This document shows, one piece after another, positions 25,768 through 35,600 of a stretch of DNA of 64,000 bases (within the stretch, counting starts at the first letter, position 1; each line of letters starts with the position of its first letter). This DNA is from Psychrobacter immobilis (lineage in GTDB: Bacteria > Pseudomonadota > Gammaproteobacteria > Pseudomonadales > Moraxellaceae): assembly GCF_904846175.1 (NCBI RefSeq), contig NZ_CAJGZM010000001.1:1-64000 (forward strand), given 5' to 3'. Made by a program: the position numbers and the translations under genes. Under the pieces are notes generated by a model. The model did not search any database, had not been told where the DNA came from, and saw only the letters and a program-made list of their open reading frames with translations.

Positions 25768-27993
25768 CTACTCTAGCAGTTTTTCAAACTGTAAGCTCAG
25801 TCCAGTTTGACGCATCGTTGGTGTTGATAATGCGGAGGTCAATGCCGAGGCAGTGCTAAAAATAGAAACTTGTTTTTTAGCGCGTGTGACAGCCGTATAA
25901 ATCAACTCTTGGCTTAATAAGCGTGCATTATTATCATCGAAGCTAATCGCTACATGGTCAAATTCCGACCCTTGGGATTTATGAATGGTCATCGCATACG
26001 CAGTCGCAATCATCTCATCACTTAGCATATTGATATTAACACCCTGTTTTTTGTTCTCAAAAAATACCTGTAGTCGCCCTTTTTCTACTTGCAGACAGAT
26101 ACCGATGTCACCGTTAAATAGCCCTAGCTCATAATTATTTTGCAATACCATGACTGGACGACCGTGATACCAAGGTGATTTGGAAAGTGGTAACTTTAAC
26201 TGAGTTTTATGCTGCTCGCTCAGATAATTATTGATGTAATGGTCACCGCAGCGGCCATGATGCCCAGCCGTTAAAACTCGAAAACGATTAAGTAGCTCTA
26301 TAAGCTCACCAAACTCAGTAAGATATTCTTTAGTTGGTATGGATTTCGCTATTTTAATCTTATTTAGTATTTTATTGGTTTGGTTGAAGTATTTAAGGTA
26401 ATTATTGGATATTACTTTGAGAAATTTATAATTACTTAGGCTATTTTCTATCTTATTATTAATTCTACTGCTGTCAGTTTCTTCATTATTGCCCGCTGTC
26501 AGATGATAAAAACTTAATGCGTCATCCTTTTGAAGAAGCTGCCAAACAGCGTCCATATTTTCGCTTCGGTTCTGACTCTTATCTGTTTGGTTAATCAGTT
26601 TAGCAAGCTTACCAATACCTGAATCCTCTTTAAACCGGCGACTGGCGATTAAACGTTGGTGCACGTCTTGTAGCGCCTCTATACGGCACAAATCTGCCAA
26701 TACAGCCCCCGCATCGACCGCTGCTAGCTGATTGGCGTCACCAAGTAGTATCAGCCGCGCATTGGGCTTTATGGCGCTCACTAGATGATTGGCAAGCTCT
26801 ACACCAAGCATCGAAGCTTCATCAACGATGACGATGTCTTCACTGAGTGGATTATCTTTATGGTAGCGTGGGCGCCCGCCCTGCCCGATGCCGAGCAAGC
26901 GATGTATGGTTTTCGCCTCTGGCAGTTGCATAGAGACACCTGCTTGCTGTATGGCATTCTGCAACGACTCTTGCATACGTTGCGCCGCCTTCCCTGTCGG
27001 AGCCGCTAGTGCTAAATTGGCTTTTGACTCACTACCCTTCTCATCTGCTGCTTGTTCTTGCTGTAGTGCCATGACTAACTGGGCAACGGTAAAGGTCTTG
27101 CCGGTCCCTGGCCCACCAGTGATAATACTAAATGCTGAGCGATTGGCCATATGGATAGCATCTTGCTGCTCATCAATTAGCGACGAACTTAGTTTAATCG
27201 GTAGCTCAACAAGGCTTTGATTTTTAATACGCAGCACATGCTGCGCCAGAGCGAATTCTGCTTGCCAAGTACGATGCAACCACAAAGTTATTTTTATAGA
27301 TTGATTATTTAAGTCCTCGTCTATTTGAAAGACAATGGGACTTGTAATATCGTTTTTATCTTTTGTGTTGCTATTAAAAAGTGCGTGTTTACTTAATAAT
27401 TCACTGAAATCGCTTAGGCTAATTTCTTTCGAGTCAGTACTATTAGCTATATCTTTTAGCGATTGATAAAGCTTTACCCAAGCTTTTCGGCGCTGCTCTA
27501 ATATGCGTTTGTCATAGGCTGACAGTGTGGATTGGCGTAATGCCGACTCCCAAATAGAATCTTCTTCTAGCAGCTCATTAATAGATATGTCTGTCATATT
27601 GGTGTTGGTGAATGCCGACCACAGCGGCTGTACTAAAGGTTGTAATAGCTGTTGCTGCCAAGCAAATAGCCCATTATCGGCATTCATAGCCTCACCGCTT
27701 GCGACGTTATGAAAAGCATCAAGCGCTAGAACGGTATGCCCTTCCTCTAAACGCTGCACCAGCACTTCAAATAGCGTCTCAAACAACCAATCTTGCATGT
27801 CACCCGACTCATTTGAGCTATTGGGTAGCAGCTGACTTTGATAGGCAGTCTGCGTTTGTGCGCGGCGCTGCAATAAATATTGGCTAATCGTCGTCGCCCA
27901 ACTATTGCCAGCGTTATCACCGACAGTATTTTGAGCGCTATTTGTTGCTTTTGCTGGCTTGCTCACGCTGTTTATACTTTTAACATCACTCAT
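25768..27993 (-). CDS. recD: Exodeoxyribonuclease V subunit RecD
   Basis: The 741-residue SF1 5'-3' helicase is a subunit of RecBCD, which processes double-strand breaks. Motif I is TGGPGTGKTFTVAQLV near residue 290, motif II VDEASMLGVELA, motif III GDANQLAAVDAGAVLADL, and motif V region AMTIHKSQGSEFDHV. E. coli RecD has 608 residues. The extra length is in Asn/Lys/Ser-rich linkers, mainly near 505-560 (after TAGNNEET). It is the last gene of recC-recB-recD, 45 bases after recB. No strong ribosome site is visible at the ATG at 27993. Confidence 0.93.
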   Translation of the reverse strand: MSDVKSINSVSKPAKATNSAQNTVGDNAGNSWATTISQYLLQRRAQTQTAYQSQLLPNSSNESGDMQDWLFETLFEVLVQRLEEGHTVLALDAFHNVASGEAMNADNGLFAWQQQLLQPLVQPLWSAFTNTNMTDISINELLEEDSIWESALRQSTLSAYDKRILEQRRKAWVKLYQSLKDIANSTDSKEISLSDFSELLSKHALFNSNTKDKNDITSPIVFQIDEDLNNQSIKITLWLHRTWQAEFALAQHVLRIKNQSLVELPIKLSSSLIDEQQDAIHMANRSAFSIITGGPGTGKTFTVAQLVMALQQEQAADEKGSESKANLALAAPTGKAAQRMQESLQNAIQQAGVSMQLPEAKTIHRLLGIGQGGRPRYHKDNPLSEDIVIVDEASMLGVELANHLVSAIKPNARLILLGDANQLAAVDAGAVLADLCRIEALQDVHQRLIASRRFKEDSGIGKLAKLINQTDKSQNRSENMDAVWQLLQKDDALSFYHLTAGNNEETDSSRINNKIENSLSNYKFLKVISNNYLKYFNQTNKILNKIKIAKSIPTKEYLTEFGELIELLNRFRVLTAGHHGRCGDHYINNYLSEQHKTQLKLPLSKSPWYHGRPVMVLQNNYELGLFNGDIGICLQVEKGRLQVFFENKKQGVNINMLSDEMIATAYAMTIHKSQGSEFDHVAISFDDNNARLLSQELIYTAVTRAKKQVSIFSTASALTSALSTPTMRQTGLSLQFEKLLE
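26435..26445 (+). repeat. CTTAGGCTATT motif in recD
   Basis: One of four exact copies of this 11-base motif, all found within recBCD and in the same orientation (26435, 28313, 35560, 35665). In the coding strand it reads AATAGCCTAAG, giving Asn-Ser-Leu-Ser. This copy shares about 21 bases with the one in recB. A near match (CTTAGGCTAATT) lies at 27413-27424. Confidence 0.6.
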
Positions 27994-28038
27994 TATTTAT
28001 CCATTTTTATCATTATTTTAAGGTTATTAATTTAAAAA

Positions 28039-31000
28039 TTATAAAGCGCTAGGGCTACCAAACATCTCATCCAACGCTTTGACCAGCTCAAACGGTATTT
28101 GCCACTGAATCCGCCCATAATTATGTGCACCTTGTGAGTCAATACCACGCAAGAATACATACTCTACTGCGCCTAAATACTGTGTTTCATTACCGACGTA
28201 ACCCTTTAAACGCAAGCGTAAAAACCGATGCAAAGCGACTTGATAAATGGCGGCTTGTAACCAGTAACCTGCTTTATTCATAGCGGCGCTTAGATTTTCG
28301 TTGTTATAATTACTTAGGCTATTTCCTAAATAGTTACTTTTATAGTCCACCACGTAGTACTTGCCAGCGTACTCATAAACGAGGTCAATCTCACCGCGTA
28401 AGTACCGATAAATATGATTCGCATACTGCGGAGTGAGCTCAATATGTTTCTCAGGCTCATCAGGTAAATACTGCGCAAAGATGCGGTTGATACCTTCAGG
28501 GGTAAAGTCTTCTGACAATCCCATGTTAAAGCCAAGCTCAGCGATACGCTTTTTAGGCGCTATTGCTTGTAAAGGCTGTCCAGAGGCCAGTAATGGAGCA
28601 GCCAATACATCAGCTACCCAAGCCATTAGCTCTTCATGAGCAACCCCTAGCTGACTTGTCTCAGTCAAATCGATATTGTCGGCATCAGGCTCGACAGGTA
28701 ATGTCTTGCCTTGTTGTAATCGCTGCTGAGCGCTAGCGCTGGCATAACTGATCGGTAGCTGATACTGACGAATACTTTGATCAATAATAGCGGACCATTT
28801 ACTATTATCTGTAAAGTCTATCTTTTCAAAAATCTCATGCAAGAATGTACCGGCATTTGCACCCTTCACAAAGCGGAAGCGAATATCGTCACTGGATACT
28901 AGATTGCTCTCATTACCGTTTAATGAGACCGTTTTACGCTCACCATCACTTTGAGACACCTGAGAATCAGAAGCCAGATGCATACTATCGGTTAGGTCTA
29001 AGTCATCTTCTATCGCATCATCAAACACCGCTAATGCTTGACTCTTTTCGCCAAGCTGACGCGATAGTGCGGTAAAGCTGGTCTTAGCCCAGCCTTTGAA
29101 CGAGTTTAGTTGTATCTGGGCATAAGCGCTTTGGTAATTAATGCGCCTTAGCGTCTGTAACTCAGAGGAGGCATTAATATGGTTAGTATGTTGAGGCGTT
29201 TTACTGGTCTTAAGCATAGTTTCAGCGATGGGCTCAATCGTTGTATATTCTAGCCAGTCCACATAATCTTTTAGATAGTCTGGTAATTCAAGATTCTTAC
29301 CTTTACCGTTTAGCCACTGGGCAATTGGTTTTAGATGATCGTCCTGATTTTTGCCAGAATCACTAAACACCATATATAATTGCTCACTGGCACGTGTAAA
29401 AGCAACGTAAGCCAGTCGTCTGAGCTCTTCATAGTTTTCTGTGGTTTCAAACTGGGTGTAATAATCGGTTGGCTTTTCACCTTTAGCAGATTTACTATAG
29501 CGCTTGCCTTTACTGGCAGACAGACGGCGTTCTGTCTTATTTTCTTCTGCCTCATGGTCATATAAAAATAGATTATTTTTGCTACGCTCACCAGCTTTTT
29601 TACTAGCAGCGTCCATGCCAACAACATAGACAATCGGGAACTCAAGGCCTTTAGATTTATGAATAGTCATAAGCTGCACACCTGACTCTGTCGGTAGTGG
29701 CTGCTGCTGCGCCCATTCTGGCGTACGGCTACTATTCATATTTTTCTTATACCAAGCGAGCAGCTCATGCTCACCGATATGCATACCATGCTGTGCTAAG
29801 ATATCGAGCAAATGACGCAAGTCCATCAAGTAGCGAGCACCGTCTTCTATGTCAGCAAGCCCCACCCACACATTTTGGCTCTTTGCTTGTCTATCGGATG
29901 ACAAGCTATTTGCGCTAACCATAGGGTTACGAGCAAACAAATAATGCAATGCCGATAAAATACCATTGTGCTGCCAATGCGAAGCAGCAGTCTTTAAATA
30001 CAACTGGAAGTCTTGATAGCGTTGTTTTAATTCTGCTTGCTCGGTATCTGTTTTTCTGTCCGTTTGAGCAACATTAGTAAGAGCATCGCTTTCACTGCTT
30101 TCGTTTCCTTCATCGTCATCGAGCATCAAAGCTTGTACGTCATTGAGACTCATCTGATAAAAATTACTGGTCAATACGCGGTTAATGATGTCACGGCGAT
30201 GTGGTCGCAGCATGGCTTCTAACAAGGCGGCTAAGTCAGCAGCGATAGCCGTATCAAAGACATTTTTTTCAGCGGTTTCTAGCGTTGGGACACCAAGCTT
30301 GCTGAGCATGTCTTCAACTTGCTTTAGCTCATGCTTACGACGACCCAGAACACCAATATCACTTGGCTTAATAGCTCGTCCTTCTATCGTTTGCCCACTT
30401 GCCAGCAACGCCGCGATATGCAACGCGGTAAGCTCAAATGCATTATGCTTGGCTTGTTTGTCATAAGGCAGATGAATCACACTAACAGGGCTATTAGATA
30501 AGATATCAGTATTTTCCGCTTGCGCCTTTACCTGCCCTTCTATAGGCGTTTGCCATGAAAGTCGGGAGTTCGTGTTAGCAGCGGTTATATGCTGGTAGTA
30601 AATACTCTTACCCAACTGCGCCAATTGACTGGCCTTATCAAAGCTTGCATCTTGCAATTCTGAAGTCGGTCTGCCAAACCAGTGGTTCAGGGCAGTAATC
30701 AAGCGCTCATTAGAGCGGCGATTGACATCAAGCGTCATAATCCTGTCTTTGGCAAACATGGACTTCATCGCATTATAGTTAGCAACGTCACCACCGCGAA
30801 ACCCGTAAATCGCTTGTTTTGGATCACCAACGAGCAATAGGAAGCCGCGATTGTTACTCTGGTTCACACTATCATTACTCTTAGAAAGATAAATACGCTC
30901 AATCATGCGCGCCTGCTCACCATTGATATCTTGTGACTCATCAATCAACGCCACCGGATAATGATGGCGAATATAACGTGCTAGCCGCTCACCTTGCTTA

Positions 31001-32526
31001 CCTGACAATGCTTGGTTTAAGCGTACCATTTGCAGAGCGAAAGTAGTCTCACGACGCGCTTCTAATATCGATGGCAGTTTTTGGCGCACTTTGAGGGCGA
31101 TGTCGCGGTTAAGGTTTTCGACAAGCGCATCAAGATACATCTCTATCTGGTTGGCGTAATCACAGACTGTTTTTAAGGCTTGAATACTAGGTAAACTGAT
31201 AAACGTTGCCCGCTCTTGTTCTTTATTGGCATTAAAACCTTTACCACCTTCTTCTTTGGTTAAAAAAGCGAGGGGCAACGCATCATAAAACTTCTGTGTG
31301 TCCTCATCTAAATGCGCAAAAAATAAGGTACCGTTTTTTTCGATAGCAGACTGAATATGATAAATTCTATCAATTTTAGCACCAAGACCCGCGGTACCAT
31401 GAAACCCTTGTGCCTTGCGATAGTCTTTGCTGAAATATGGCTCGACATCCTTTAAATCACAATTTTTAAACGCATCTAACGCTTGCTGATAAGCGCTAAA
31501 GTCTATCTCTGCTCCCATCTCAACATTCTCGATAGGCGTTGAAATAAATTGCATGGATTTTTGCGCGACGCCAATATGATCAGCAGGCGCAGTCAAACGA
31601 TTGGTATGCTGCAATAACTGATAAATCTCGTGCTTTTGGTTAAACAGATAGCTGTGATGTGCGCGTACGGCATCATGAATGATGCTTTCTATCACTATTT
31701 GTTCTTGGTCGCTTATCTGTACGCCTTGTTGATACCCAGTTTCGGCACTATATTCAGACAGCCATTTTTGTGACAAGCTATCCAAGGTACCAACAAACAG
31801 TTTATCTAATGTCGTTAGTACCAATGCACAGCGCCTCATAGCATCTGCTAATGGATAATCTTCGGTATGATCTAATAAATATATCAGCAGGTGGCTATTA
31901 ATGGAATCTGCCATCAAGTCGGCGTTACCAGATAGCTTAGCCTTTTCTTCTAACCATTCTTTACGTGCCTGACGTTGCTCTGCACTTACCCTGTTATCTG
32001 ATGTAAGCGCTTTATTATTTGATTGTTTATCGTTAGGGCTCCGTTTATCAGTATTTCTATTATTAGTCCTGTCGTTGTTAGCTACAAGCTGAGGGTAAAG
32101 AATAGAATGCGTGCTTGGGTTAGCTTGGACGTTATTGAGCCATTGTAATAATTGATAAAAATCAACCAAGCGGTCATGGATACGTTGGCGCATCTCAGCA
32201 GCAGCGGCGCGAGTAAAAGTGGTGGCAATAATATGCTCAGGCGCACGTTTTGCTTCGATGAGTAGGCGCAAAACAATACCGGTCAAAGTCCACGTCTTAC
32301 CCGTACCCGCTGAGGCTTCTATCAAATACTTGCCGTTTAACTTGATACGAATCGCAGGTGGCTCTTCTGGCTTATTATCACTCTTTTCAGTTAAATCACT
32401 AACTAAATAATCGGGGCTAGCATGACTATAATCATCATCATTATTATTATAATAATCACTACTATAGACATGACCGACATTATCTAAGCCATTAGCAGTA
32501 TTGATAGCGTTGTTATATTGATCCAT
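28039..32526 (-). CDS. recB: Exodeoxyribonuclease V subunit RecB
   Basis: The protein has about 1495 residues. It is the SF1 3'-5' helicase plus nuclease subunit. Motif I is EASAGTGKTWTL near residue 73, motif II ALIDESQDINGE, then VGDPKQAIYGFRGGD, the motif VMTIHKSKGLEFPIVYVVG equivalent, and the C-terminal nuclease RGEIDLVYEYAGKYYVVDYK with the catalytic Asp-Lys pair. E. coli RecB has 1180 residues; the surplus is in a 60-residue polar N-terminus, an insertion near 165-200 and acidic/Ser-rich linkers near 1190-1230. The ATG at 32526 is chosen over a GTG nine bases upstream, without a clear ribosome site. It follows recC by about 77 bases. Confidence 0.93.
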   Translation of the reverse strand: MDQYNNAINTANGLDNVGHVYSSDYYNNNDDDYSHASPDYLVSDLTEKSDNKPEEPPAIRIKLNGKYLIEASAGTGKTWTLTGIVLRLLIEAKRAPEHIIATTFTRAAAAEMRQRIHDRLVDFYQLLQWLNNVQANPSTHSILYPQLVANNDRTNNRNTDKRSPNDKQSNNKALTSDNRVSAEQRQARKEWLEEKAKLSGNADLMADSINSHLLIYLLDHTEDYPLADAMRRCALVLTTLDKLFVGTLDSLSQKWLSEYSAETGYQQGVQISDQEQIVIESIIHDAVRAHHSYLFNQKHEIYQLLQHTNRLTAPADHIGVAQKSMQFISTPIENVEMGAEIDFSAYQQALDAFKNCDLKDVEPYFSKDYRKAQGFHGTAGLGAKIDRIYHIQSAIEKNGTLFFAHLDEDTQKFYDALPLAFLTKEEGGKGFNANKEQERATFISLPSIQALKTVCDYANQIEMYLDALVENLNRDIALKVRQKLPSILEARRETTFALQMVRLNQALSGKQGERLARYIRHHYPVALIDESQDINGEQARMIERIYLSKSNDSVNQSNNRGFLLLVGDPKQAIYGFRGGDVANYNAMKSMFAKDRIMTLDVNRRSNERLITALNHWFGRPTSELQDASFDKASQLAQLGKSIYYQHITAANTNSRLSWQTPIEGQVKAQAENTDILSNSPVSVIHLPYDKQAKHNAFELTALHIAALLASGQTIEGRAIKPSDIGVLGRRKHELKQVEDMLSKLGVPTLETAEKNVFDTAIAADLAALLEAMLRPHRRDIINRVLTSNFYQMSLNDVQALMLDDDEGNESSESDALTNVAQTDRKTDTEQAELKQRYQDFQLYLKTAASHWQHNGILSALHYLFARNPMVSANSLSSDRQAKSQNVWVGLADIEDGARYLMDLRHLLDILAQHGMHIGEHELLAWYKKNMNSSRTPEWAQQQPLPTESGVQLMTIHKSKGLEFPIVYVVGMDAASKKAGERSKNNLFLYDHEAEENKTERRLSASKGKRYSKSAKGEKPTDYYTQFETTENYEELRRLAYVAFTRASEQLYMVFSDSGKNQDDHLKPIAQWLNGKGKNLELPDYLKDYVDWLEYTTIEPIAETMLKTSKTPQHTNHINASSELQTLRRINYQSAYAQIQLNSFKGWAKTSFTALSRQLGEKSQALAVFDDAIEDDLDLTDSMHLASDSQVSQSDGERKTVSLNGNESNLVSSDDIRFRFVKGANAGTFLHEIFEKIDFTDNSKWSAIIDQSIRQYQLPISYASASAQQRLQQGKTLPVEPDADNIDLTETSQLGVAHEELMAWVADVLAAPLLASGQPLQAIAPKKRIAELGFNMGLSEDFTPEGINRIFAQYLPDEPEKHIELTPQYANHIYRYLRGEIDLVYEYAGKYYVVDYKSNYLGNSLSNYNNENLSAAMNKAGYWLQAAIYQVALHRFLRLRLKGYVGNETQYLGAVEYVFLRGIDSQGAHNYGRIQWQIPFELVKALDEMFGSPSAL
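28313..28323 (+). repeat. CTTAGGCTATT motif in recB
   Basis: This copy lies inside the coding sequence for the nuclease domain just after the DYKSN motif. Around it the 20 bases ending at CTATT match those around the recD copy. The encoded residues are NSLSNY in both genes. Confidence 0.6.
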
Positions 32527-32603
32527 AAAAATCACTTGTTCAAAGTCGTACGATTAACATCATTATTATTCATTAGTCATGAAATACTTAGCACTAAACG
32601 CAT

Positions 32604-35600
32604 TTATAAGGCTATTAGCGCTTCGTCCATTGCCGAAAATAAAGGCGCTGATAAGGCTGGTAGGGCGTCTTTTAACTTGGCAAAAACATCTTGTTTATAA
32701 AGAATATATTGCCATAGCTCATGCTGTGAGCAAGTGTCATAGATAACATCGCTGTTAAAGCTCGGCCATAACCAACTTTCAAAGTCACTACGCTTCGGCT
32801 GATAATCGGTATCTTTTGCTTTGGCTTCATTGAGCTTATCAAGATAAGAAAGCGCATGAACTGGCAGCACCGTCATCGGTATCTTGCCAGCCATATGTGC
32901 AAACCTTATCCATTTAAGCAATTCTGCCAAAGCTGTATCATAAGCAATAGGCGCAAGCTCAAAAGTGGTTTTATCTTTAAACTTTTTATACTCATCGCTG
33001 CCTTTATTAAAGCGCCAAATACTTCTACCGTCGCCAGCAGCAACTTGCGCGTCAGTGGTATGGCGTGCAACCTGCCAATAAACATGCGCCAACCAAAAAT
33101 GCAGTAAATATTGCGTACGTGCGCTATTGGGCCGAATATTTAACCACAGCTGAGGTGAAGATGACCGGTATTGTGATTTATCAGGGTTAGAATCAAGGCT
33201 AGAATTATGATTGTGATTGGCAACGGGCACCATACCTTTAATCTGTAATTTACCTTGTGGATTTATATCTGGGGTCACAACCGTGGTCATGGTCTCCGCA
33301 CAAGGGCTTAGTAAGACTCTACTATTACTAGCACTACCATGAGCATCTATCCCTAATGACAATAGCTGATCAGCAAACTCTTGGCATTGCTGTTGCAGTT
33401 TAAGCTGCTGATACTGCAGCGTTGATTGCCGTGCCACGCCAGCTGGCATGACTGGGTCGTATAGTAGTTTGCTGAGAGGTTTCTTGGTCTGGCTACCGAT
33501 ACTTGCTTTATCATTTACCTCATCAGTAACGATATCGCTATCTTTATTCAATTCATCAAGCAGCTGCGTATTCACAGCATAAGCACTTAGACCTGATAAT
33601 GACAAAGGCTCTTGGTGCGCCATTTCATCTTCTGGTAAGACCACATGCACTTGCTGCTCGCGTAAAAAATGCTTGGCAGGGTGACGCACTTGGTAGTATA
33701 GCGACTGCATATCAACTTGGTTAATCTCAAACCGTTCAGCCATAAATGGCGTAGCTTCATGAGGCGCAATGCTACTTGATACAATACGTTGAGCAATATT
33801 GACATAATCCTCGCTGCTAGGTAGATTAACCTTGATGGCTGGCAAGCTGGCATCATCGTGAGTATGCAAGCGCTCAAACACCTCATGCCATACTTTGGCT
33901 GGGGCGTTGGTACTTTGTTGGTACAGCTTTTCTTTTTGCATAGCACGCGCCAGCAAGTCCGTCAATGCTTGGCCATCCTCTTCGCTAGCTGTTAGGATAT
34001 CTGAGCCAACGGCATCAGCTGCTGATTGCACAAATACCTCTTCGGCAAAGGGTAACGCGGGATGACGGGTCACTAACCACTGTTCAATCAGCTTGGGCAG
34101 ATAACGCTGCACTTGCGCTGCCAACGCCGATTGCTCATCACCATTAACAGTCGTTAAAGATTTGCTCTTAAGCTGCTCAGTTTTTAGCGGATCCCACTGC
34201 CATTGCACTTCACCTTGTAAAAACTGCAATAACTCACTCACCGGATTGGCAGGCAAGTGCTCATGAGCATCGGTCAAGCGCTGACCATTATAAAAAATCC
34301 AACAAGCATTGCGCGCGCAGAGTAACGCATCCAAAAACGCCCCATTGTCATCATCTTCGCTAAATCTATCGCCGCGACGTGCCAGCCCAGACTTCATCAA
34401 ATCATAACGATTGTCGCGGTCACGGTTGGGGAACTCAGCCAAATCCATATTGAGCATCACCACCAACCCAAACGGTACGTTACGCAGTGCACCAAAGCGT
34501 CCAAAGGTAATCACCCCTGTTGGCTCGGCACTGACCTGCTGACTTTCTAGTTCATCCTCAATACTATCAAGCATAAAACTAAGCTTTAATGGCAAATTGC
34601 TGACTTGCGATAATTTTGATTCTACTTGACTGGCTTCAAGTTGTAATAAGCTTGATAGATTCTCTGGCGTTTCGTTGTCGACTGTCGTATGCGGCCGATT
34701 GTCGTTTTCGCTATGGTAGCGCTGATAATGACGGTTGGCACGTAAACTGCTCTTAAAGCCATTCATGGCATTAAAGATGGCGCGCATGGGACGGGTTTGA
34801 TCAAGGGCGCCAAAATACGGATGGATGATATGGTTCTCAATATTATTGAGCCATTTTTCGGCATTATAACGGGCTTCAAACTCGTAACGGCAATGATGTA
34901 AGCCATTATAGACACGGCATAAGGCTTCAATAATCGCCGCATCCGCCAAACTAATCGCTGACATAGGCACGGTTTTTTCCGCTAAAGCATTGTCTTGCCA
35001 GTTATCAGGATATAGGCAATCGCTAATCTGCGCCTCGGGCATGACCAAACCTAGTGCCACTTTATCTAACGCATGAGCAAAGCTAAACCGATAATCATAA
35101 TCGTCCACGTCAAGCGTTTGCTGCAAATGCACTTCATCAAAACCGCGTACGAATCCTGCTTGCTCTAATAAATCACAGGCGCGGCTCATCTGCTCATGCG
35201 TTAAGCCGAGACTTTCATATAGCGGAGGCAGCATCAACCAATCAAAAACTGCAGCCCCTTCAAAGCGAGCACTCTCGCTCCCTAATAGGCCGTAAAAACC
35301 CCGTATCGCCTCCCATAACTGGCGAATCGACTTATCGACGACACCGGTGACTTTAGCCGGTAGCGTCAGACCATCTTGCCCTTCGCCATTAACAAATACC
35401 GAATTAATCAATTCATGATGACGATCGACATCAGGGAGTAATACCACGACATCAGACAGATGACGCGTGCTACCATCTTCGTTTGGCTCATTTAACCAAC
35501 GTCCAATCATACCGCGTAACACTTCAAGCTGACGCTGCAAATTATGGCAAGAATGAATGCTTAGGCTATTATCATATTGCGATAATTGCCATTGGCGCGG